Shown one piece after another: positions 1-5,936 of a stretch of DNA of 7,995 nucleotides. The position numbers were made by a program, and so were the translations under genes. The DNA lies in contig CACZAK010000233.1 in NCBI GenBank assembly GCA_902779075.1, positions 1 through 7,995 on the forward strand, written 5' to 3'. Origin of the DNA: an uncultured bacterium (lineage in GTDB: Bacteria > Verrucomicrobiota > Kiritimatiellia > RFP12 > UBA1067). Under the pieces are notes generated by a model. The model saw only the letters and a program-made list of their open reading frames with translations. It was not told where the DNA came from and made no database searches. The stretch's first letter is position 1; each line of letters starts with the position of its first letter.

Positions 1-267
1 CGGGCCGAAGCGGTCGTCCAGAATCGCCTTGACGACGATGTCGTCGCCCTCGATGTCGTAATAGACGGAGAACGGGAAGTGCGGAACCATCATGCGGTGG
101 TGTCCGAAGTGGATGGGGTGTATGCCTGCGAAATCAGCGAGGGAATCGAGCGCGGCATTGACGTTCTCCATGAAGTGGTCAAGTACCCACGCGCCGTTGG
201 GGGCATAGAAGTCCTGAGCCTCGGCGAGGTCGAACTCGGCAAGAGCCGTGAGGCGCACGCGTTTCAT
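1..267 (-). CDS. RelE/ParE-like type II toxin (partial, 3' end outside window)
   Basis: This is the probable toxin of a type II toxin-antitoxin pair. Relatives in the RelE/ParE superfamily either cleave mRNA on the ribosome or poison DNA gyrase, and the sequence does not say which applies here. The 89 visible residues begin MKRVRLTALAEFDLAEAQDFY, with a helical N-terminal half, and end in the typical strand region FPFSVYYDIEGDDIVVKAILD (residues 64-84). The conserved FPF-x-VYY and V-x-AI core of the family is present. The protein usually ends 5-15 residues after this point, so little is missing. The ATG at 267 lies one base past the antitoxin stop (TGA-C-ATG), an arrangement that favours translational coupling. 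The reading frame is open to the window edge. Confidence in the superfamily is high and in the subfamily low. Confidence 0.85.
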   Translation of the reverse strand, partial: MKRVRLTALAEFDLAEAQDFYAPNGAWVLDHFMENVNAALDSLADFAGIHPIHFGHHRMMVPHFPFSVYYDIEGDDIVVKAILDDRFGP

Positions 268-268
268 G

Positions 269-496
269 TCACAGCGCGTCCCGACGGGCCATTAGGCGGG
301 CTTTTACGTCCGACCAGTCGTAAACCGGAATCTTACCTTCGGCGTAGAGACGTTCGCGGCGGGCAAGCTCGTGTCCGTGCCATTCCGGCGGCGCGTATGC
401 ACCGGAAGCCGATTCAAGTGACGACCAAAGGTAGTCCATCACCTGAACTTTCTGCGAGACATCCATCTCGTCGATTTTTTGCATTACAGCTGGCAT
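269..496 (-). CDS. Addiction-module antitoxin (PF09720-like)
   Basis: A 75-residue protein resembling the 'putative addiction module component' antitoxins (Unstab_antitox type). In this family the antitoxin binds and neutralises the toxin encoded just downstream and normally represses its own promoter. The visible signature is an N-terminal helix (KIDEMDVSQKVQVMDYLW, residues 7-24), then WSSLE, then PPEWHGHELARR, and the characteristic closing PVYDWSDVKARL (residues 57-68), whose W-x-x-V-x-x-R-L ending is typical. The start at 496 is supported by a GGAGAG ribosome binding site 7-8 bases upstream. A second ATG at codon 5 has no better site. The gene sits upstream of the toxin and one base from it, the usual antitoxin-first order. 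An extended -10 promoter lies directly upstream. Confidence 0.88.
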   Translation of the reverse strand: MPAVMQKIDEMDVSQKVQVMDYLWSSLESASGAYAPPEWHGHELARRERLYAEGKIPVYDWSDVKARLMARRDAL

Positions 497-519
497 GTTC
501 CATCTCTCCGTTCGCGGTT

Positions 520-528
520 AGTATAGCA
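520..528 (-). promoter_or_regulatory. Extended -10 promoter of the toxin-antitoxin operon
   Basis: On the minus strand the sequence reads TGCTATACT, a TGn extended -10 followed by a near-consensus TATACT. The -35 region 17 bases upstream (TTCCAT) is weak, which is usual for extended -10 promoters. Transcription would start near 513, a few bases before the GGAGAG site of the antitoxin. Auto-repression by the antitoxin complex is expected from family knowledge. The operator is not identified. Confidence 0.5.
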
Positions 529-568
529 AAAAAGACTGGTGCATGGAAGGTGGTGTTTGAATGTACAC

Positions 569-584
569 TGCCGAGTTGTCGGCA
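569..584. repeat. Perfect inverted repeat TGCCGA-GTTG-TCGGCA in the divergent spacer
   Basis: A 6-bp perfect inverted repeat with a 4-base spacer lies between the toxin-antitoxin promoter and the rightward gene at 623. It could be an operator for the antitoxin complex, a regulator site for the rightward gene, or a short RNA hairpin in that gene's leader. It sits directly after a TACACT -10-like hexamer on the plus strand (564-569). Its role is inferred from position only. Confidence 0.35.
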
Positions 585-622
585 AGGGCATCGAGAAGTG
601 AGCATTTGAAAGGAGAAAGAAA

Positions 623-811
623 ATGAAACTGAAAGACCTGAATGACGACCAGAGGCTGCAACTCAAGCAGGACCTCCTCTCGCGGCGCATGGACGAGAAG
701 GGCGAAAGCCCATCGTATGGCGAGCTGGCGGATGCCGATACCCTCGTCACCGACGAGGAGCTTGAGGCCGAGTTCGGCGACACGGAGTTCGTCCCCGACG
801 ACTTCTCGTGA
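623..811 (+). CDS. Small acidic protein of unknown function
   Basis: A 62-residue protein with a strong ribosome binding site (AAAGGAGA, 6 bases before the ATG). It has an amphipathic N-terminal helix (KDLNDDQRLQLKQDLLSRR, residues 4-22), a middle S-Y-G-E-L-A-D-A-D segment, and a very acidic end closing in EFVPDDFS. I have the impression of similar small proteins (helix, then L-x-x-AD, then a VxDEE...F-x-DDF ending) in accessory regions of gut bacteria, but I can assign no function. No DNA-binding motif, membrane segment or signal peptide is visible. It lies 17 bp upstream of the MmeI-like fragment gene and probably shares its transcript. A TACACT hexamer at 564-569 may be its -10. An acidic regulator or an antitoxin-like partner is possible but unsupported. 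Confidence 0.75.
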   Translation: MKLKDLNDDQRLQLKQDLLSRRMDEKGESPSYGELADADTLVTDEELEAEFGDTEFVPDDFS

Positions 812-828
812 TGATGTGAGGTGGCTGC

Positions 829-1407
829 ATGAGGCGTCAACGACAGACGGCGAATGACTTGACGCGGCGGCTCGCCATCCCGGGCGAGTTCCCGATCACG
901 TTTGCGTATGTGCCGGTTTCGTTCGTGGAGGACGACGTGATCCTCGACGACACCATGTTGGCAATCGGCAATGCGAGCTACTACCACTTCGGCATCCTTT
1001 CGTCGGCGGCGCATGTGGCCTGGCTCTGCTGCGTGGCGAGGCCGAAGGGAGCAACGTTCATCTACACGCCCAATCCCGTCTACAACTCTTTTGTCTGGCC
1101 GGAGGTCACGGAAGAGCAGCGGGCGAAGATCGAAAACGCGGCCCGGATCATCGAGTCCACGCGTGCGTCGATTCCCGACTTCACGTTCGCGAAGCACTAC
1201 ACCGTCGTTGGAATGCCCCCCGAGCTTAAGGAGGCGCACCGCATCAACGACGAGGCCGTGTTCACCGCGTACGGCTTGGGCCCAAGTCCATCCTCGCAGG
1301 AAGTCTTTGCCGAGTTGTTGAAGCGCTACGAAGCCGCCAGCGCAAATTACAAGCCCGAGCGCCCCATTCGCGAACGTCCCACGCTCCATTGGCGGCGAGG
1401 GGAATGA
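829..1407 (+). CDS. Orphan C-terminal/target-recognition fragment of MmeI-like type IIL restriction-methyltransferase
   Basis: This 192-residue protein corresponds to the C-terminal part only of MmeI-like single-chain restriction-methyltransferases, enzymes of roughly 900 residues that methylate and cut DNA from one specificity. The order of motifs fits: RRLAIP then Y-V-P-V-S-F (residues 13-32), YYHFGILSSAAHVAW (about 51-65), YNSFVWPEVTEEQ (about 85-97), and the closing helical part with MPPELKEAH..ND.AV..AYG (about 126-147). The N-terminal nuclease motif, helical spacer and methyltransferase motifs (FxGxG, NPPY/F) are absent. An in-frame stop at 817-819 separates it from anything upstream. 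The ATG has a fair ribosome binding site (GAGGTGG), so it may still be translated. It is probably a decay remnant. A stand-alone specificity-type protein is the less likely alternative. Confidence 0.72.
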   Translation: MRRQRQTANDLTRRLAIPGEFPITFAYVPVSFVEDDVILDDTMLAIGNASYYHFGILSSAAHVAWLCCVARPKGATFIYTPNPVYNSFVWPEVTEEQRAKIENAARIIESTRASIPDFTFAKHYTVVGMPPELKEAHRINDEAVFTAYGLGPSPSSQEVFAELLKRYEAASANYKPERPIRERPTLHWRRGE

Positions 1408-1504
1408 GCTGAAGAGAGTTGAGAGGGACAGACCCCATTGGTGGAGTAGGAGTGGTGGAGTAGTTATGACCATGAGGAGCCTGCACGAGAAGGAGGAAGA
1501 CTAA
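1408..1504 (+). other. Gene-poor spacer with short repeats and a 12-codon mini-ORF
   Basis: This spacer separates the MmeI-like fragment from the envelope operon. It holds GGGACAGACCCC (1425-1436), which resembles short repeats often associated with REP-type elements. It also holds an 11-bp direct repeat TGGTGGAGTAG (1439-1449 and 1453-1463, period 14). A mini-ORF at 1466-1504 (ATG to TAA, 12 codons) ends on the base before the next ATG. No convincing -35/-10 pair is seen, so the promoter of the downstream operon is unresolved. Confidence 0.45.
1490..1497 (+). promoter_or_regulatory. Strong ribosome binding site for the 536-residue envelope protein
   Basis: AAGGAGGA sits 7 bases before the ATG at 1505. 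It decides that start over the internal ATG at 1532, which has no such site. Confidence 0.8.
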
Positions 1505-3115
1505 ATGATCGTTGGACTGCCAGTAAAGCGCATGATCGCTTTCGCGTGCGTTGCGTCATCTTGTCTTTGCCATGCGAAATCCGGCGGGGCCCATGTCGCC
1601 GACATAACCGACATTCTTTTCAATTCGGAACGTACATCCGAAACCAAAAAGCTGGCCGCCTTCATTTCGCAGGGAATGGACATGGGAGCTGGTGCAAAAC
1701 CTGTTGATCTCGCCGAGGAAGGCAGTTCTTTCCTGAACTCCCTTCGCAAGGAGTTTGGCTCCTTGGCGGGTGTCGGCGAACACAGGGAATTTGCGCATTG
1801 GGGGATGAGCGGCTCCGTGCCGGATGAGTTTCTGTCCGCGATGGAGAAAGCTCATTCGGGCAGCAAGGAAAGAGTCGTCGAACTGTGGAGGCAGTTCGTC
1901 GTTACGCGGAGAGAGGCCGTCAAGCAGGCTCTCAACCTGTCCGGTCCGAATTCGGACCGGGCCGCGCACGCCCTCGCGTCACTGATGAACGACATCCATG
2001 TCCTTGGCGACCAAACCACAAAGGCGACTGCGCATCTGCGCACGATAGACAATGTGGTAAACGACTACATGAAGGCGATGAACAGAATGCTCGGCAACCA
2101 CAATGGCCTTTCGGCGCAAATAAAGGCCGAGATCAAGCTCATACCCAAAGGCCTCTCGAATCAGGAACGGGCGGCTCGCATACTGGAGATCCTGAAGAGC
2201 CACAACACCGAATTCAGCAGGAGGGCGACATCTGTGCTGTCGCGAATGGGATACAACGGAGACGTCTCGTCCATAGACTATGAAAAGCTGAAGGCCATAA
2301 CCGGTACCGCATCCACGACTTCCGATGTCGCAAGGCACTGGTCGTTCGAGTTGATGGATGACCTTAAGCAGCGTCTGGCCAGGTCCAGGCCGGTGAGGCT
2401 CTACGGCGGATTGAAGGAGTCGTACAACTGCGCCATCGACAAGGCCTCCCGCCGGATGGCGGAACGGGCCTACCAGACATTCGACAACGTGTATTCCCCT
2501 GAGGCGTTAAAGTCGATGAGCGAGGTCAAGAGCTGTCGGACGGTCGTAGGAGTCCTCCAGGAAGTGACCATGGAGGACGGGAGCCAGAAAATGGTCCTGT
2601 CGATACCGGTCGAGAATTTTGCGAAGGGAATCAAGTCGGGAATCGGCGCGGGAGTGATGACCTTTGTGTTCACGGAGGGCGCGACCCTGTATCAGTTCGC
2701 CCGCGGAGACATCACGCAGGAGGATTTCTGCTGGGAGTCCGCGAAGAACTGCTCCGCCTCGATGCTCACCGGCGGCGCGACATTTGTGGCGGTTGTTCTT
2801 GGCGCCGAACCTGCCGGTTGGGTGGTGTTGGGCATCGGCGTAGGGGCGTACATGCTGTGCGATGTCGCGTTCTCCGAGATCCGCCGCATGGTCGACGGGC
2901 CCTCTTTCACCCTTGACGACATCCTGGGCGGGCTCCCGACCGAGATACAGCGAAGAAAGACGCTGTTTGACTATTCCGGTTATGACTCGCTTCTCGAATA
3001 CAGGGGAGACGAGTCGATTCTCGACTACCACGGCGAGAACAGCATGTTCGAGCTGCGGAGCGACAGTTCCGCATTTGACTTCAAGGCGGACGAGAAGAGT
3101 TTGTTTGACCTGTAA
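1505..3115 (+). CDS. Exported/membrane-associated protein with glycine-rich hairpin and 9-residue tandem-repeat tail
   Basis: I do not recognise a named family for this 536-residue protein. Residues 1-24 look like a signal peptide (KR at 8-9, hydrophobic core, likely cleavage after CHA). Residues 40-370 are mainly helical. Within them is a His/Asp-rich part: H93, H98-W-G, D151, H155, D163, H165 and G168-D169. It loosely recalls the metal-binding layout of all-helical phosphodiesterases, but that is speculative. Residues 372-456 are rich in glycine and hydrophobic residues, with two likely membrane segments (about 419-434 and 437-456) forming a hairpin around G-A-E-P-A-G. Residues 486-536 are five and a half copies of a 9-residue repeat. 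It heads a tightly spaced operon of exported proteins. A pore-forming or envelope-scaffold role would fit the hairpin but is inference. Confidence 0.85.
   Translation: MIVGLPVKRMIAFACVASSCLCHAKSGGAHVADITDILFNSERTSETKKLAAFISQGMDMGAGAKPVDLAEEGSSFLNSLRKEFGSLAGVGEHREFAHWGMSGSVPDEFLSAMEKAHSGSKERVVELWRQFVVTRREAVKQALNLSGPNSDRAAHALASLMNDIHVLGDQTTKATAHLRTIDNVVNDYMKAMNRMLGNHNGLSAQIKAEIKLIPKGLSNQERAARILEILKSHNTEFSRRATSVLSRMGYNGDVSSIDYEKLKAITGTASTTSDVARHWSFELMDDLKQRLARSRPVRLYGGLKESYNCAIDKASRRMAERAYQTFDNVYSPEALKSMSEVKSCRTVVGVLQEVTMEDGSQKMVLSIPVENFAKGIKSGIGAGVMTFVFTEGATLYQFARGDITQEDFCWESAKNCSASMLTGGATFVAVVLGAEPAGWVVLGIGVGAYMLCDVAFSEIRRMVDGPSFTLDDILGGLPTEIQRRKTLFDYSGYDSLLEYRGDESILDYHGENSMFELRSDSSAFDFKADEKSLFDL
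1941..1960. repeat. 20-bp perfect palindrome centred on GAATTC inside the first operon gene
   Basis: Positions 1941-1960 read CCGGTCCGAATTCGGACCGG, identical to its own reverse complement over all 20 bases. It lies inside the coding sequence, covering codons for about residues 146-152 (SGPNSDR). It is not followed by a T run, so a transcription terminator is unlikely. It may bind a dimeric protein, or it may be chance. Confidence 0.8.
2960..3112 (+). repeat. Protein-level tandem repeat, 9-residue period, at the C-terminus
   Basis: Residues 486-536 read as successive units TLFDYSGYD, SLLEYRGDE, SILDYHGEN, SMFELRSDS, SAFDFKADE and a half-unit KSLFDL. The consensus is S-[LIMFA]-[LF]-[DE]-[YLF]-x-[GSA]-[DE]-x. 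The DNA units have diverged, so conservation is at protein level. This suggests selection on a short strand-turn solenoid or a docking tail. Confidence 0.8.
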
Positions 3116-3134
3116 AAGCGATTAGGAGGATTCA

Positions 3135-3761
3135 ATGGAACAAGAAGAGAGCCAGATGGCGGTGGGCGGCGCGAGTTCGGGACTCGATGGCTGCGAAGCG
3201 AAAAGCCCTGTCGAACGGAGGGAGGCACTGAAGGGTTTCCTCGTTCGAAGGCTCCTGCTGGGCGGACTTGTCGCCCTGTTGGCCTTGGCCGTGTGGAGCG
3301 TCAAGTATTCCAGCCTGTTTGATAAAGGGTCTGGCGACGAGGCGGGCGAACGGATTCACATCGCCGTGGACTATGCGAATTTCCTGAATGAAGGAACAGT
3401 CCTTCTGCCGTTTGCTGGCGAAGTGTATGTCGGCCTTCGACTGGCGAAGGCGTATCCGTCAGGACCGTCAGTTTGCTTTCGCTTCGACGCCTATCTGCGC
3501 GTCAAGGAGGAAAAGCGCATTGGCGAGTTCGTGGTCAGCGCGATTCCAAGAATCGTCGGCCGTCAGATTGAACTCGGAGAATGGGGGTTCGTTTCGTTTG
3601 ACGTAGACGACATCTCCGCCGATCAAGTCAAGTCCTACCGCGCGACAGGCGAGGCGGTGTTTGCGATGTTCAAGCACAAGGTCAAGGCCAACGCACTGCC
3701 AATCTTCTACAAGGCCACGAACATACTCGAAATGACGAGTGCGGAAATGGTCGTTCAATAA
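3135..3761 (+). CDS. Single-pass membrane protein of unknown function
   Basis: A 208-residue protein I cannot assign to a family. It has an excellent ribosome binding site (AGGAGG, 5 bases from the ATG). Residues 1-38 are a charged, probably cytoplasmic tail. Residues 39-57 form one hydrophobic span preceded by K34 and R38-R39, which predicts an N-in, C-out topology. The rest, about 150 residues, would be periplasmic and looks mixed alpha/beta, with alternating strand-like stretches such as FRFDAYLRV, EFVVSAIP and WGFVSFDVDD. There is no catalytic motif that I can see. It lies 19 bp after the hairpin protein and 29 bp before the coiled-coil protein, so a joint membrane complex is the natural inference. 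Assembly factor, receptor or channel accessory are all possible. Confidence 0.82.
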   Translation: MEQEESQMAVGGASSGLDGCEAKSPVERREALKGFLVRRLLLGGLVALLALAVWSVKYSSLFDKGSGDEAGERIHIAVDYANFLNEGTVLLPFAGEVYVGLRLAKAYPSGPSVCFRFDAYLRVKEEKRIGEFVVSAIPRIVGRQIELGEWGFVSFDVDDISADQVKSYRATGEAVFAMFKHKVKANALPIFYKATNILEMTSAEMVVQ

Positions 3762-3790
3762 CTTCTAACCCATAATCCAGAAAGGTAACC

Positions 3791-5176
3791 ATGAAAATCC
3801 ACGTGATCATTAGAACGCTGATCGCCACCGCAGTCTGCGGATGCATCGGCCCGGGAGTGACAGCCGGAGGCGAGCCGTCCGGCGTTAAGCCTGCTGACGG
3901 CGAAGACGTCGCCTCAGCCGGTGAAAAAGTCGGAAGGAAAGCGGGTAAGGACGCAGTCGTGTTCGAAACCCTTGCTGACGAGAACTTCTCCTACACGATG
4001 GGCGACGAGCGCTCACGTTCGTTCAAGAGGCTCAATCCGAACGCCACCCTTAACGACCTCAACGACTTTGCCTATGCAAAGTGCTGGAACAGTTACCTGC
4101 GTCCGAAACTCCAGAACGGACAGAAACTGACACGCGAGGACGCCGTGTTGCTCGAATTCTGCATCAATGTCCAGTTGAACATGGTGGACACGCTTGCCGT
4201 TGCCGCACTGGGCGACATGACAGATCCGGGGTTCCTCCACAATTTTGTCGTGCAGGAGGCCGTAAAATCACGCTCGGAAGGAAAGGATGTCGAGGGGTTT
4301 TACAGGGATCAGAATAACGTGTTTGTTGACCTGAAGTCGAATTTCCTTAACAGCTACGAGGGAATCCGAGTGCCTATGCGGCAATGGGCTTCGCAATTCA
4401 AGTCCGTTCCGCCGCGTGTGATGAAGCGGATCTTCGCAGACATCGAAGTGGCGACAGGGGCGGCCGACAGCTCAAACACATCCAATTTTGGCGAACACCC
4501 CTGGATCTGGTCGGGGTCGTATGCAGGTGCAGCGGTAGTGGGAGGGTTGATCGGCATCGGCGCAGTTGGCATCTGGCATGTCACCTCACCCGACTTGCCA
4601 AACCAGATCGAGAGAGGTGCGATGGAGTTGAACGCTCCTGTGGTCGAACTTAAGAACACCTGGCGGAACGCACGGAACGAGATGTCGGTGTATCTTGACG
4701 AGATGAGGAATATGCGCAGGGAACTCAAGTCGATGAGGAGCAGTAGCTATCTTAAAGACCCGAAGACGCGCAAGTACTTGCAGCGTGTCCTGTCGGAGAG
4801 CGACAACGACAGCACAGTCGCATCCCAGTATCTCGACTATGCGATGTACGATCTTCCTTTCTGTGTGATGACATACAAGGCCAACGGCCAGCTCAAGGAG
4901 TGCACAGGGCGGTTCAACGACGATGAGGATGAGATGATGAAGGTGATGTCCGAATACTGCCAGGCAGTGGCAGGGACGGAGATGCTGAAGCACATCAGAA
5001 CGCGTTATGCCGCAAACGGTTATCTCGAGGCCGTCACCCGTTTGAAGGATGAACTCAGCAGTGGCGAGTGGGAGAAGTTCCTCAACGAGTCGAAGCTCTA
5101 CAAGGTTGAGCAGAAGGTTGATGTCGCAGGGCGGCAGCAGAACGATTTGTCAGAAATGACAAAGGACGATCATTGA
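3791..5176 (+). CDS. Exported protein with one internal membrane span and helical/coiled-coil domain, unknown function
   Basis: This 461-residue protein begins with a typical export signal (MKIHVIIRTLIATAVCGC), followed by a Gly/Pro-rich linker. Cleavage near V-T-A (residues 23-25) is plausible. Lipidation at C16 or C18 is possible, but the lipobox is poor. Residues 55-225 form a helical domain containing C98 and C124. Residues 239-262 are a Gly/Ala/Ile-rich membrane span (AGAAVVGGLIGIGAVGIWHV). It is followed by a heptad-like helical stretch (about 271-318) with many R, E, K and M residues, suitable for a coiled coil. The C-terminal part (about 320-461) is charged and helical, with C358, C371 and C390. 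The ribosome binding site is AAAGG, 6 bases from the ATG. I recognise no family. Like the first operon gene it combines a signal, helical parts and a glycine-rich membrane segment, though no direct homology is visible. Confidence 0.82.
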   Translation: MKIHVIIRTLIATAVCGCIGPGVTAGGEPSGVKPADGEDVASAGEKVGRKAGKDAVVFETLADENFSYTMGDERSRSFKRLNPNATLNDLNDFAYAKCWNSYLRPKLQNGQKLTREDAVLLEFCINVQLNMVDTLAVAALGDMTDPGFLHNFVVQEAVKSRSEGKDVEGFYRDQNNVFVDLKSNFLNSYEGIRVPMRQWASQFKSVPPRVMKRIFADIEVATGAADSSNTSNFGEHPWIWSGSYAGAAVVGGLIGIGAVGIWHVTSPDLPNQIERGAMELNAPVVELKNTWRNARNEMSVYLDEMRNMRRELKSMRSSSYLKDPKTRKYLQRVLSESDNDSTVASQYLDYAMYDLPFCVMTYKANGQLKECTGRFNDDEDEMMKVMSEYCQAVAGTEMLKHIRTRYAANGYLEAVTRLKDELSSGEWEKFLNESKLYKVEQKVDVAGRQQNDLSEMTKDDH

Positions 5177-5177
5177 C

Positions 5178-5190
5178 AGTGCCAGGCACT
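5178..5190. repeat. 13-bp palindrome AGTGCC-A-GGCACT (REP-like) in the operon spacer
   Basis: A perfect 6-bp inverted repeat around one central base lies just after the stop of the 461-residue gene. A second GGCAC copy follows at 5194-5198. The 8-bp direct repeat CATTGACA flanks the whole unit (5171-5178 and 5204-5211). The palindrome resembles core sequences of REP elements spread by RAYT transposases. No T run follows, so it is at best a weak terminator or an mRNA-stabilising hairpin. Confidence 0.6.
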
Positions 5191-5228
5191 CTAGGCACAG
5201 CAACATTGACACAGCAAAGGAAAAGAAA

Positions 5229-5936
5229 ATGAAGAAACTGATGATGACAGTTGTGCTGTCCGTGGCGGGAATTGCCATTGCGGACAGCGACGTGGACGCG
5301 CTGAAGGCGGCGCTTGAGAAGGTCGCCGATGCAGAGACGCAGTGCCGCATCGGCAACTGCTATGCCGAGGGCAAGGTCGTTGCCAAGGACGAGGCCGAGG
5401 CCGTGCGCTGGTACCGCAAGGCTGCCGATCAGGGCTATGCGGACGCGCAGTGCTGGCTGGGGAAATGGTATACATATCACTTGACTATAGGTGAAAAGCC
5501 GCAAGCTGCTAAGTGGTACCGCAAGGCGGCCGAGCAGGGACACGTGGTTGCACAGCATGAGCTGGGCGTCTTGTACTTCCGCGGTGCCGGTGGCGTGACG
5601 ACCAACTACGCGGAGGCCGTGCGGCTCTTTCGCAAGGGGGCGGAAAGCGGATATGTCCGGTCGATCCACAACCTCGGGACATGCTATGCCGAAGGCAAGG
5701 GCGTGCCGCAGGACAAGTCGGAGGCATACAGGCTGTACCGCAAGGCGGCAGAGATGGGTCTCAGGGAATCACAGTTCAACGTGGGCACATACTACGACAT
5801 GGGCTGGGTCGTCGAGAGGAACCAGGAAGAGGCACTGAAGTGGTACCGCAAGGCCGCCGCCCAGGGCAGCAAGCAGGCCGAGGCCATGATACGTGAGATG
5901 ACGCAGAAAAGTAGAACACGAAAGGAAAAGAAATGA
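5229..5936 (+). CDS. Secreted Sel1-like (TPR-type) repeat protein
   Basis: A 235-residue protein with a signal peptide (MKKLMMTVVLSVAGIAIA, cleavage after residue 18). Five Sel1-like repeats of about 36 residues follow, at roughly 35-70, 71-105, 106-142, 143-178 and 179-214. Their hallmarks are A-x-x-x-LG-x-x-Y, G-x-GV-x-x-D-x-x-EA and W/L-Y/F-RKAA-x-x-G. Known Sel1 proteins form superhelical scaffolds for protein-protein contacts, so this is probably a periplasmic adaptor rather than an enzyme. Repeat 2 is unusual: the canonical G-x-GV loop is replaced by YTYHLTIGEKPQ, encoded by a locally AT-rich stretch (about 5465-5500). The C-terminus is short and basic (KSRTRKEKK). The start has AAAGGAAAAG ahead of it. 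The stop overlaps the next start by 4 bp (ATGA), indicating coupled translation. Confidence 0.92.
   Translation: MKKLMMTVVLSVAGIAIADSDVDALKAALEKVADAETQCRIGNCYAEGKVVAKDEAEAVRWYRKAADQGYADAQCWLGKWYTYHLTIGEKPQAAKWYRKAAEQGHVVAQHELGVLYFRGAGGVTTNYAEAVRLFRKGAESGYVRSIHNLGTCYAEGKGVPQDKSEAYRLYRKAAEMGLRESQFNVGTYYDMGWVVERNQEEALKWYRKAAAQGSKQAEAMIREMTQKSRTRKEKK

Noticed and set aside
79..609. Plus-strand ORF of 176 residues
   Set aside because: It lies opposite the toxin and antitoxin genes, whose protein motifs are clear. It has no ribosome binding site and a low-complexity, Arg-rich middle.
484..1473. Minus-strand ORF of 329 residues
   Set aside because: It is antisense to the small acidic gene and the MmeI-like fragment, has a Ser/Arg-rich shadow composition, and lacks recognisable motifs.
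2507..3031. Minus-strand ORF of 174 residues
   Set aside because: It is antisense to the operon's first gene, where the repeat tail and membrane hairpin show that the plus frame is the coding one.
5404..5860. Repeated TGGTACCGCAAGGC as a CRISPR-like or mobile repeat
   Set aside because: The copies are in frame and encode the W-Y-R-K-A part of Sel1 repeats, so they are explained by protein repetition.
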